A stretch of 64,000 bases of DNA from Umbilicaria muhlenbergii (lineage: Eukaryota; Ascomycota; Lecanoromycetes; Umbilicariales; Umbilicariaceae). Within the stretch, counting starts at the first letter, position 1. The number at the start of each line of letters is the position of its first letter. Shown in pieces: positions 45,679 to 57,400 of this stretch. Below the pieces are notes generated by a model. That model did no database searches. It saw only the letters and a program-made list of their open reading frames with translations, and was not told where the DNA came from. The position numbers were made by a program, and so were the translations under genes. The stretch lies in contig KK106987.1 of NCBI GenBank assembly GCA_000611775.1, positions 62,001 through 126,000 on the forward strand, in the 5' to 3' direction.

Positions 45679-47421
45679 TCATTTCTCCTGCGCCGGCTCG
45701 ATCGCAACCGGCTGGCGGCCTCTCCCGCTCGCCGCCGACTCGCGACTCATGATCCGCGTGACCTCCCTGTGCAACTCGGCCTTTTCGTCGGCGGTGAGTT
45801 CGCTCTTGGCCTTGTTGATGCGGATAAAGAGCACGAACAGAACAAGCGGGATGAGCGACGCGGCGACGGCGAACCAAAACGCGACTTTGTAGCTCCGTTT
45901 CATCCCGAGGTGCGCCGTGGCGGTCGCCGCGATGTCGGCGAAACCGAGGAAGAAGCTGATGCCGAGGAAGAGGGTGCTGTTGATCAAGGCGCCGGCGAGA
46001 CCTTGCCGGCTCTGCGGCAGGCTGGTGGTGATGAAGATGTTGGTGACGTTGTAGGTGATGTCGATGCCGAGGGTGGCGCCGAGCATGGCCGGGAAGACGT
46101 AGGCCCAGTAGTTGGGGGTTTCGGGGATGATGGCGAAGAGGAGGACGGAGATGGTGTAGCCGATGCCGGAGAGGACTAGAAGGACTGTTCCGGGGAGGAG
46201 GTGGAGGAGGAGGCCGCCGGTGAGGGAGAGGATGAGGCCGCCGGTGGCCATGGGGGCGTACCAGGCGGTTGTCAGCAGAGGACCCGCGCCGAGAACGCTT
46301 TGGATGCTGTAGATATGGTGAGCGGAGGCTTTTGGAACGGGTACTTGGAGCAGGACTTACTAGATGCTCGCGTAGAGCAGATAGATGCCGAAGACACCAT
46401 AAGAAAAGAAAAGTGCAACAACGAGGGGTTTCATTTGTGGTACCTTGAACAAATCGAACGGCAACAATGGCATAGTCGCAACCCAACCCTCGACGTAAAA
46501 CGCCGCGCCGAGGAAGAGAGCCCCCGCGATCATTGTGACATACACGTACGGCGTTCTCCACCCCTGGGGAGCATGCGAACTGTCCGTGATCGCGAAGACA
46601 ATCAAGATCAGCCCCGGCACAATCGTCGCGACCCCCCACCAATCCATCTTGATCTGATTCCCCCGCCTCTCCGCCATATCCGAGGGCACGGTCAAAACCG
46701 CCATCACCGTCACCATGCCCAACAGAATCCCGCCGATCCAAAAGTACCACCCCCATCTCAAAAACTGGCCACTCAGACCGGCAATAAAGATCCCACCGAA
46801 GAATCCAACCGGTGCACACGCGCCATAGACACTAAACACCAAATTCTTCCTCGGCCCCGGCCGATAAATCGAGCCCATCAACATGATGCCCGAGGGCAAG
46901 AACGCGGCGGGACCGAGCCCCTGCAACGCGCGGCAGAAATCCAACATGAGCGCGTTGACGCTGAAGCCGGCGATGACGGACCAGAGAAAGAACCAGGCGA
47001 GGCCGAAGATGAAAAGCGGGTAGCCGCCATACATATCGGCGAGGCGGCCGAAGGGGAGGAGGAAGGCGCCGGTGACGAGGGTGAAGGCGCTGGCGGGCCA
47101 AGTCTGCGACGCCTCCGGGATCTCGAGCGCGGTGGCCAGCGTGGGCAGGATGAGGTTGAAGCCGCTGATGAAGTATTCCTGGTTTGCGGGGGCGGTGAGC
47201 ACGGGGAGTGATTCATACATCTGCTGGGATGTGGGATGGGGGTTGCTTACGGCCATCAAGATGGAGGTCAGGAGCGAGATGCAGAATCCCATCTCCTGCC
47301 AAAAGGTGGTGAATGTGTCCGGTCGCTGCCGTCCTAGGCGCTCAATGCGGGCGGTGATGTCCTCCTCATCGTCGCTGTGGGTGGCTGGATTCTGCAGGCC
47401 TGCATTGTCGTTGACGGCCAT
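45679..47421 (-). CDS. MFS multidrug-type transporter, DHA2/ATR1-like
   Basis: Exons 47251-47421, 46361-47178 and 45679-46306 join to 538 residues, with introns of 72 bp (GTAAGC..ACCAG) and 54 bp (GTAAGT..TACAG). The first intron is in frame and open, so a reader could miss it; removing it restores ILMAEYFISGFN, as in the family. The motif GRLADMYGGYPLFIFG follows span 2. About 12-14 membrane spans are visible, and the tail is charged (TADEKAELHREVTRIMSRE). The family exports drugs, borate or other small compounds from the plasma membrane; the substrate is not known. The start MAVNDNAGLQ was preferred to one 90 bases upstream because family members have short acidic N-termini. There are no TGA lesions. 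Confidence 0.88.
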
Positions 47422-49523
47422 GGAATTAAGCGCGGTTATAAGAAGTTCTATCGGTAGTGGACCAATGAGGTCGCTTGCTATCGGATGTTGCACAAGATGC
47501 CGGTGTAACAATAATAATCTGAGGGAGGACAGACCAGAGAGGCGGCGGATCCATTGCTAGCTATAGGCACAAACTTCCATCCGAAGGTTCCGGCTAGACA
47601 AGGGCAATCCGGGGTATGTGATGACATATCCGAGTAATTCACTTGTTGACAAATGAGGTCATCATGCCTGGTGGTGAAAAGAAGGGTCCAGGCGTGCTTG
47701 GTTCAGGGTGCATCTGGCTGGGTCTTGATTGTCAGGCACGCCGTGGCCCCAGGATGCTATCTGATTCGTCACGCACTGCAGTCGGTGTTTGGAATCGCCG
47801 TGCTTGGGGGATCCTTTCCTACCTGTAGAGCGAATCAAGTCTACGTGGTGCCGAGCGTTGAGGCAGATCAAAGGCGATATGACGACCTGAAGACTAAGCG
47901 TTAAGCTTAACAATCCTCGTCGCGGTCAATGACAGCAATTGACCAATGGGCGTCCACAGCTGGAAATCAAGACCAACCCGTGTCATCATTAATGCCACTG
48001 CATCTTTCGTCCCTCGCTGTCCTTGTTGTCAGTGGGAACATGTCTGACTCAGCGTATTGTTCAGCTGTCAGGCCATATCGCCTACCTTAGGCCATGTCGC
48101 CTAGACCATCTCATTCGCTGCCCCGCAGAAGCGGGGCTCAGGCGCTTTCGCAAAGGGCAGGTCCATCCTGCCCCACGCTACCGGTCCCTTGATCGGGTTA
48201 GGCGCAGCCAACACCGAGAAACGAGAATGGCGACAGGATCTCCAACTTCACCACACAGGCGCGGGAGGGGAGGAGGGATACAAGAAGCTTACAAACATAT
48301 CACGTGTCGAGACCCCTGATGTGTGTCTGCTTACTATGTTGTTCCCTCTCCAGTGCCTTTCGAGCTTTGACACTGGTGTATGATCGACCTCCGCACCTCG
48401 TCCGCATCATCTGTACAAGCCGCTGGTGCTACCTTGCAAGAATTTCCACCGACCGGACGGGAGACTCATATGTCCAAAGTGATTTGAACAGCTAGATTGC
48501 AATGAACCAAATTTCCCTACTTCCATTTATCGAAGTTGCCTATCACCAGAATCCAACCCCAGAACTTAAGGTGCGGGCCACAAAGAACCGCATCCTCCAG
48601 CATGCTTCAAGTGCAATTCCTTCACACCTCACACAGCATCTTCCGGAATTTAATTGTACTCTCTCATGATCTCCCTCGGCTCACCCGGCGAATATTTCTT
48701 GTCGTGGTGGAGATACTTCATCCCGTTGACTAATACATGTCAGCATAGCCCATAGGCTTCTTCAGCCGAACGGAGCCACCAACCTCCGTTATTGACCATT
48801 GTCTGTTCCCTCTTCTGGGACATGTTCACGATAAACAGTGAAGATCAGTTATCAAACTCCTGCCTGTACAGCCTAGCGCCCTAGAGCTTGTGGAAGGCAG
48901 ACATTGGATCGGGCGAACGAAAGATCGGGCTTGGAGCACCCATGATCTATTCCGTGACATCCAAGACATGCTGGTTGACATGGAATCCTGGCACCATATA
49001 CTCCTGGACGTCTTGTGGTCAGATGTCTGCCGATTCCTAGTCGCTACGAAGCTTTCCTACCTTAATCATTGGTGGGCACACCGACATATTGCGCGTAGTT
49101 TTGCCTTGATGATAGTGGACATCCCCGCGATCCTGCAACGCCTTGCTTTCCTCGATCAATTTGCCATTCATCTTGTCGACCAATGCTGCCGGAATGGCGT
49201 TGGTGATGGCGGCCATCCGTCCCTACGGGGTTACTCGAGCTGGAATTCTTTAATGTCAGTGTATGCAACGAGTCGTGTGCTGTTGGTGACTTCCGCATTT
49301 CTGAAGCGTTTCCCTCGAAGTGAGACGACCATCACGCTCTTCATCTGAGACTTGTTCGGCTCTGTTTTAAGGCTCAATGAGGTCGGCATTTGCAGCTGGC
49401 GCCATGGTTCGTTGATATTGCCGTTGATATAATTGATAAGAGCGCAGATATGCTCCTTCTCTTGCGGATTTGAGGACGAGCGAACGCCTCCTTTGATGGT
49501 CGATGAGTTCAATACGGATAGTC
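47422..49523. other. Long region without a supported gene
   Basis: Several broken frames are seen on the - strand between about 48660 and 49350; pieces such as AIPAALVDKMNGKLIEESKA and RNMSVCPPMIK look protein-like but need two or more stops or splices to join. This may be a decayed gene; no family is claimed. The part from 47560 to 48500 shows nothing. Confidence 0.4.
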
Positions 49524-49790
49524 GGTTCAGGCGCGGAAGGAAATCATTTCCGATTTCAGGTCGCGGTTCATATGACTGGAAGTGCGAGATATCCGGCGTT
49601 GACTGGCAAATTCCCGGCCTCCACTCACCACGTAGGCAATGGAGTGTATAATGAAAAGTCCATTCGGGGGCGGAAGGAAGCCGTGTCCGATTTCGGATGG
49701 CAGTCCACATGACTGGGAGCACGACATATCCGGCGTCTATTGACAAGTTCTCGGCTTCCAATCACCCCTCAGACATGTGCAACAAGTCGA
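49524..49790. repeat. Tandem duplication of about 137 bp
   Basis: Two diverged direct copies start near 49530 and 49667. Shared blocks are GCGGAAGGAA, TCCGATTTC, ATGACTGG, ATATCCGGCGT and TTGAC, in order. Differences are many, so the duplication is old. Confidence 0.7.
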
Positions 49791-50720
49791 AAGATATATG
49801 GGGACTTGCTATTCCGCACGTAACACTGAAAATGCTTCAGACATATGAATTCGACGTTGCCGATACATACTGCAATGGGTAAGGCCTCAGGGGCGATGGA
49901 TATAACAGGGGAGACGACAGCGCGGCAAACGATGTAGACGGAGTGAAGAAGGCATGGCACAGCAAAAGAGAAGGAACTTTAACCTCGAACCTACATTCCT
50001 TGGTGTGGGGTCCCCACTCCCAGATGAAGAGGAACGCTGGCGGTCGAACGTAAGGAACGCCACATCCAGATGCGTACGTTAGGGCAAGCCAGGATGCCTT
50101 GTGACGAGGGAAGCGCAACGGCATTTGATTCGTTGAGAAATCGAGAAGTTCGCAATAAGGTGCTTACCGTACCTCAACAACCAGATATCCACGCTAGTTT
50201 ATGCGGGGAAAAAGGTGGACGCGGGGAAGCGAGAATTTACATTCAGCCTTAGATGGCCGGAAATAGTGAGGAGCACCAAGACAGCATGCCAACTACTCTC
50301 GGCATCCCACGCATGACTGGAAGTAAACTATACGTTCATCTTGACCAGACTCGGCGCTCCCACCTGGAGTGCCAACCGACCCTAACTGTGTACATCGATA
50401 TACTAACCATACAAGGACGCCAGATGGCGAGCAGCCATTGCTGGAAGCTACATGAATCCGGGGAATGTGATCCAGACTTAGAATGTTGGGTAACCAGCTA
50501 GCCATACTTTTTGATCTGCCCAAGCTTCGCTGGAAGTATGCCTAGTTCTCTTCTCTATCACATGCCTGTTCCTGGAGTTCAATAGCGTGAACCCGAGAGT
50601 AGGAAAATACCCCGGACGCACATGGCATTCCCCAAATGTACCCCCTGTTATACAAGCCCTAGGTAGCTTTGGGGAGTGATAAGATCACCGTCTTTCCCAG
50701 ACTTCTGATTCCTGCATGTA
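49791..50720. other. Region without a supported gene
   Basis: Open frames at 49837-50124, 50253-50501 and 50293-50523 are short and unlike known proteins. There are no repeats or transposon ends. Confidence 0.4.
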
Positions 50721-50779
50721 ACTTCTCCTCGTCAGACCATCCGAGAGAACTATCCAGATTTATCCAGCGCCCTGGAAAA

Positions 50780-51066
50780 GGTCTGTACTTATTTCTGTAC
50801 CGTCTTTGTTGCCATCGGCTCATTGTGAGTTACTCAACAGCTCGCCTTAGCAGTCATAGCTAATCAAGAGCAGCCTCTTCGGATATGATTCCGGCTGTGT
50901 CCAGACCCTTCTGGCCCAGCCGCTCTTCATCGTCTACTTCCGTGATCTTCCGGGAGCTCTTCTCGGTGCGGTCATCTCCTCCTACGCCGGCTGTGCTGCG
51001 GTGGGTTGTGTTATTACGGGATAGTCGGCAGATCCCCTGGGTCGGAGACAGAACCGTCCACCTGGG
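50780..51066 (+). pseudogene. Fragment of an MFS sugar transporter
   Basis: The stretch TYFCTVFVAIGS (to about 50825), a likely intron (GTGAGT..GCAG, about 53 bp), then FLFGYDSGCVQTLLAQP and ISSYAGCAAVG match the first two membrane spans of fungal sugar porters (usual GxLFGYDxG). A TAG stands where Trp is expected before SADPLGRRQ. Nothing of the remaining ten or so spans follows. It is a dead remnant of a gene of about 500 residues. Confidence 0.65.
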
Positions 51067-51721
51067 AGGGTAGGTCATTCCGGATCTAGTCAGGTGAGTG
51101 AAGGATTGCAACTGGTCGGGCGTCGAGTGTCATCGCCCTTGAACCTCCCGGTCAAGCCGACCTTCCTCACCCTCCCGCACGCGCGCAACCGCCCGCCTCC
51201 CCCTCGCCCTCTCCATCCAACGCCGCACCCACCCACCTCACCGGCATCAACGGCATAACCTCCCACCCATCCCCCAGCCAGCCCACCTCCAACCCCATCC
51301 TCCCCACCCTCGGCCACAGCATCCGGGGCGCCCTAGTCAACAAGGGAGTCTGCGCCTTCTCCATCGATCGCCGGGGCCGCGTTAAGACTATCCTATCTCG
51401 TTCGGCACGGGCCGGCGGTCGTCGGTACGTGCGTGACTATCCGTTTCGTTTCGGCCCGCGGGGTGGTATCCGCTGTTGATACCGACGGGGCGGGAAAAGC
51501 GGGTCTTGTTTTCTGCGGGGTGGACGCCACGGACGGGGGTTCGACGGCACGGGGCTGGCTTGTTCGATGGTGGTGTTTCTCGCGGGGGATGCGATGTGCG
51601 CGCGGGGGGGCCGTGTTACGTTGGATTCATAAACTCTACTCAGGCCTTCCAGTCATTGTAGAACGTGCCAAGGCAAGAGAAGTGATAGGATATGACTATT
51701 ACGGACAAGGGAGATGTATGG
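51067..51721. other. C-rich then G-rich stretch, no gene supported
   Basis: Open frames on both strands reflect base bias. It ends at the left LTR of the copia element. Confidence 0.45.
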
Positions 51722-51978
51722 TGTTGTAAGGAACGATTATTTAGAGGCCAAATAAATGTATTGTATCTGCCTAAATATCGCCCAAATGATATAAATGAAC
51801 GTGAGGAAGAAAGCAGAAACTTGAAGCTTTTGAGCTGTTAATATACATGTTAAGGAGCTTTTCGCTAAGCCAAAACATACGTACACCCATGACGTGACTG
51901 CTTCTCTTGCTAGGAACCCCTGCCCTAAACCCCTGCCTCAATGACGTCTGCTCAGCGGTGAATCAGTGAAATTCAACA
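51722..51978 (-). repeat. 3' LTR of the copia element
   Basis: On the + strand TGTTGTAAGGAACG to GAAATTCAACA, 257 bases. It is the more mutated of the pair, with TG or CA at sites that are CG in the right LTR. Confidence 0.93.
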
Positions 51979-53491
51979 CTCCCTCTTCGGCTTCGCTGCC
52001 AGCGGCTTTCAGGGGTAACTCTGAAACATAAAATGAATAAAATAATGTTTAATGAGCGTTAGATTTGGCCTCTGTAAGTGGTAGGTAAAATGGCGGCCAA
52101 AATGGCTCAACTAGAACTGAAATAAAAACATGAGTAGACAACCACGTGCTCTGAAGACCTAGGGAGTTCGTCGGAAGGGGATTTCAGTACGCTCTTTCAA
52201 ATGGTCATACTGACTAGGCTTGAAAAAGCAGTCCTGAAGAACCCTAAGCGTTGATGAGATCAAGTAGGGAAAGTTCAGTCTGGAATTTCTCCCTCGTAAG
52301 TGACTTCGTCAAGCAGTCGGCAGGCATATCAGCAGTAGGGATGTAGATGAGTATAATAAGGCCGTCTTCTAAGGCTTCCCTTACATAATGGTACTGCACC
52401 TCAATATGCTTGATCCTGACGTGGAATTCAGGATTTTTGGTGAGCTTCATGCTCAACTGGTTGTCCTCATATAATTGGGCTGGAGAACAGTTTAAAAACC
52501 GTGTTAACTTGACTCCTTTAAGCCACTCCGTGATCCAGGCTGCTGTCTTGGCGGCGTTGCATAATTCAACATATTCAGCCTCAGTGATTGATGTGGCGGT
52601 GGTCTTTTGCTTTCAGCTAGATCATGATATTGCTCCCTCAGCAAGAGTAAACACATATCTGTATGTGAACTTCCTGTCTGTGGCGTCTTCAGCGTAGTCT
52701 GAGTCTGAATAGCCCTTTATACTCATAGGGGTAGTCCCTGAAAATGTAATTTTCAGGTCTTTCATGCCTTGCAGGTAATGAAACACACGCTGCAAGCCTG
52801 CTCAATTTCAGACAGACGGGGCGTGGCAAAATTGGCTGAATTTGCTCACAGTGAAGGCCAAGTTCAGGCGGGTGACAGTCATGACGTACATCAGGCTTCT
52901 GACCGCCTTTTGATATTTCAATTGGTCCGTCATTGACTCATCATCTAGGGCTGGTTTTATGTATTCATAGCCGTCTATTGGTGTAGAAACGGCTTTTGAA
53001 TGATTCATAAAGAACTCCTTAAGAACCTTGCTAACATAAGCATATTGATCAATCATAAGGGTTCAATTTTTTCAATTTCAGCGTATTTGAATTTCAAGGC
53101 AGACATTTGACTCACTCAAATCCTTCATATTGTACGCCTTTTGAAGCTTCATTTTAACTTTCGTAATTGCTTTCATTTCCTTCAAGAAAATGAGCAAATC
53201 ATCAACATAAAGGGCAATAATTACCCCTGAATTCTCATTTAGAAAAACAGAATTATCTCTGAACAGTCTGACAAACCCTAGGTCATGTAGGGTGGCTCAG
53301 AAGGTGTTGTTTCAAACTCATTCAAACTGCTTTAAATCATATAACCCCTTGATTAAATGGCAGGCCATTTTCTTAGACCCCTTGTATGACAACCCCTCTG
53401 AGAGTTTCATATATATTTCCTCTTCAAGCTCACCGGTGAGGTATGCGCTAATGATGTTCATTTGGTGTATATGCATGTCTTCATACGCTGC

Positions 53492-53496
53492 AATAG
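53492..53496. repeat. Target duplication AATAG, left of the nested chromovirus
   Basis: Repeated exactly at 60103-60107, on the other side of the nested element. Confidence 0.93.
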
Positions 53497-53929
53497 TGTA
53501 ACGGGTGGTGTCGTAGTGACGGGGATAGTACAATCATTCAATGAACTATACCAATGTTCATCTAACCACGGCGCTTGGTTCAATGAACTACTGATCATAT
53601 GTAGACTTGAATAAGCTAGAAGGCAGTAGACTTATGAGATTGCATTTGATACATGAGTTGAGCATGAGCTCCTAACTATGAATCTACCTGTGGTTATATA
53701 GTACTTTAGAAGACTCATGTGTGACTGTACTGCTTTATGTGTATAATCTTACTGCTCAGGGTGCTCATGCCCTGAGCACCATGAGTGGTTGAGTGCTTGA
53801 GGTGCTCATGCCCTGAGCATCATGAGTGATTGAGTGCTCAAGGTGCTCATGCCCTGAGCATCATGAGCAGTATCACATGTACGCCTGCTACATGTATCAA
53901 CAAGGTACTGTTAGGTGAGAGGTGTAACA
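53497..53929 (-). repeat. 3' LTR of the nested chromovirus
   Basis: 433 bases, TGTAACGGGTGG to GAGGTGTAACA on the + strand. Its right part holds three units of about 43 bases, each containing GGTGCTCATGCCCTGAGCA, itself partly self-complementary. Confidence 0.95.
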
Positions 53930-54479
53930 CTAGCTCTCCTCTCAACATTTTCATCCTTGAAAACTCAACCTTCCTCATGCCTTCATTCAGTATCAGAAAG
54001 AAGAAGTCATTCACTTTTCATCATTCTCATCTGGCTGATTTGATCACCAAAAACGGATGAATTGTCATGTGAACATGCAGTCACTGTCTAATCAGTGGCA
54101 AGGAGTGCAAGATGTTGAATGATTGTGACAAGTGTGACACCTGCGTCAGGCTGAGTGTTTCTTGCAACTTGTTCATATCTCTGAAGGAGATCAACAAGGT
54201 GAGTGCAGAGATTCATCACCTGAAAAAGGAAAAGGATGCCGTCACGGCACAAAAGTGAGAGATGAAGGTGAAGAAAGAGAGACTTCACAAACAAATCACT
54301 TTTTTAAGGAAGAAGCAGTCAGACTTGATCTGTACTGAACTTCAGAACATTGAAGAGCTGAAGATGAATGAGTGCATGACTGCTGTGACTGCTGATCTTT
54401 CTATTAAGCCTTCACTTGACTTTCTTGCATCTGAGGCTTTCAGCCTTGATGATGTGAACTGACTTCCTGCAGGTTTCTT

Positions 54480-57400
54480 TGATGGAACTGATGCAGTTTC
54501 ATCACACAATGAGTGAGATTCTCCTCTGGCTCTCATGTGTTTCCTTCACTGTTGTATCCTTTTCATTTGATCAAGTAGTGTGACTCATCATTTATGTTTT
54601 ACTGATCTAGGATTTCTTCTACCTTGAATTCAGCATCTTGACTCTTCAGGTTGATCTCTGGTGATTTCTCTTGTATTGATGTTTTCAGGTCTGCTGATTT
54701 GAGTAGTGATACATGAAATACTGAATGTATTCACATAGTGAGTGAAAGCTCAAGCTCATAGTTGACGCTTCCTTTAATCTTTGCAATTTGAAAAGGTCTC
54801 AACTTCATGTGGTTCAATTTATTGTTAAGTCATTTAGTCTTGATATTGTGACATAAGAGGTATACTTTATTCCTCTCTTTGAGAATAAGTCCCTTATCTC
54901 TCTTTTTATTATGATATACCACTGATCTTTCTGAGGTAAATTTGATGTCTCTTTGTAGCATTTCATGCAGGTTCTTGAGGTGATTCACTTGTACTTTAAC
55001 TTTCTGTGCTATCATTACTAATCCCCTGGCCTCATTCATAGCTGAGTTGAAATCATAATTGATGTAGAATGATGATACTTCAGTTGTCTCTGTTGCTGCT
55101 GAGTTGTATGTTAACTGAGCTATCAGTAAGAGTTCTACTCAATTAATTTGCTGATAATTAACATAACATCATAAGTACTGTTTCATAGTTTGATTTAATC
55201 ATTCTGTCTGCCCGTCCATCTGAGGATGATATGACGTTGATAACTTGTGATGTATTCTCAACTGGTTCACTAATGATTTTCAGAACTTGAAGGTAAAGAG
55301 TTTATCTCTATCAGAGATTATCTCTTCTGACAGTTCATGATTGACTGTTATAACTCTTAAAAACATATATGTGAGTTCTTCTGCTGATGATGCTTCATTA
55401 TAAGGTATGAAGTATCTGTACTTCATAAGTCTGTTGATGATAATTAATATTGAATCATAAACTGCTCTCATCAGGGGTTCTTTTGACTTTGATAGCTTAA
55501 CCACAAAGTTTAATGTGATACTTGCTCATGGTCTCAATGGTGTTCTTGATGACTTGAGTAAATCATATGACTTATGTTGATCTGCTTTGCTTCTTCAGCA
55601 GATGTCACATTTTCAGATGATTTCCTCAACCTTCTTCCTCATGTGTGAGAAGTAATATGTTCTTATGAGTCATTCTATCATCTTGTTGATTCCTTGATGA
55701 TCATGTGTCTTGTTGAAATGACTTTCTTTCATTAGTTTTCATTGAAGACTAACAGGAATGTAGATTAAGTCTTGAAAAAGTAGTAAGTCTTTCTCCTTTT
55801 TAAAGTTTTCATGATCTTTAATATTCTGAAGAATCTGCTGTGCTAGCTTATCATTCTTCAATGCTTTTTGAATCTTGTTTTTAAAAACATCATCCTCAAC
55901 CTGTATGATGAGGTTGAATTGTCTGTTGAAAGACATGTTCCCTTGCTCATCCTCCTGAAGGATAGCATGACTGATGACTGACTTATCTTGTAAGTAATCA
56001 GCTCATTGACTGAGAGCATTCACTTTGACATTCTCTGATTCTTTTCAATAATGAATTCTGAAATTGTACTGTGATAATTCTTCTGATCAACGTACCTGTC
56101 TTTGATTTAAGACTTTCATTGTCATGAAATACAACAGATTTTTGTGATCTGAGTATACCTGAACCTCATGTTTAAGTCCTTTCAGATACACACGTCATTG
56201 CTTGAATGCATCAACAATAGTTAACAGCTCTTTGTCATGTATCTCATAATTCATTTCAGCGCTTGAAAACTTTCTTGAATAAAAAGCTACTGGCTGTAAA
56301 CATCTCTTATCATCTGACTGATTGATGCATGCTCCTATAGCTTCATCTGATGTGTTCATCTCAAGCGTAATAAGTTTCTCAGGGTCAAAACTCATGAGAA
56401 TTGATTAAGAAGTGAATCTCTTCTTCAACTCATCAAAGGCTTTTTGTGCTTCAGGTGATCACTTGAATTTCTGATCTTTCTTGATCAACTCTGTTAGAGG
56501 TGATGTGAGTTTTAAATACTTTTTGATAAACTTTTTATAGAAGTTTGTGAACTCAAGGAAGGACTGTACTTCCTTGACATTCTTTAATATTAATCATTCA
56601 ACCACAGATCATATCTTCTCAAGATTCATTCATAACCTTTCTGATGTTACAATGAAACCTAGGAAGTGTACTTCCTTGAAATGAAAAAGACTTTTCTCAG
56701 GCTTTACTCATAATCCTGCATCTTGAAGTGCTTGCAGGACTTTTCAGACATGCTGAACATGCTGCTCCTTTGACTTGAAGTAGATCAGTATGTCATCAAG
56801 GTAGATGATCACAAACTGATTCAAGTATTCTCACAGTACATTATTGATAAAAGCCTGAAAAGTTGCTGACGCGTTTGTCAATTCAAAAGGCATTACCAGA
56901 TACTCATAGAGTCTGAACCTCATTCAGAACACAGTTTTTCATTCATCTCCTTCTTTGATATGAATCTGGTTGAAGGCTCCTGAAATATTGAACTTGATGA
57001 ATCATTACACTCCCTGAAACTGATCCTGCAGTTCTGAAATGAGCAGCAAAGGGTAACTGTTCTTGATGATAATGTTGTTCAATGCTTGATAATTGACACA
57101 CAACCTGAGTGAACCATCTGATTTTGGCACAAACAGTATTGAATATTCAGCTGAAGATTGTGATTCTTGTATGAATCCTTTTCACAAATTCTCCTTTAAG
57201 TATTCTCACAAAGCATTTAACTTCTGAGGTGACAATGAGTAGATAAGTTGCTTCATTGACATGCAACCTTTCATGATCTTAATTTCATGATCTCATTCTT
57301 GATGTTTCAGCAAGGCGTCCTGATCCTTTACAGTCATAAACAATTCTTTGAAGTCTTTGTATTCTTTAGGGATAGATAACTTGATAACAAAGTCTCAGTC

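Noticed and set aside
45407-46819. 470-codon frame on the - strand, and 46201-47211 on the + strand
   Set aside because: Both overlap the MFS transporter in other frames and have repetitive, unnatural composition (runs of Pro, His and Arg; runs of Glu and Gly).
28786-47421. Secondary-metabolite gene cluster
   Set aside because: An MFS transporter and a hydrolase occur in the window, but no polyketide synthase, NRPS, terpene cyclase or P450 is present.
48660-49350. Possible dioxygenase-like gene on the - strand
   Set aside because: Protein-like fragments exist but cannot be joined without several stops, and no motif identifies a family.
53750-53880. CRISPR-like spaced repeats
   Set aside because: The units are adjacent, diverged and part of an LTR in a fungal genome; there are no spacers and no cas genes.
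54262-54536. Small ORFs beside the nested chromovirus 3' LTR
   Set aside because: The chromodomain reads through this place in another frame with Trp as TGA, so these are shadows.
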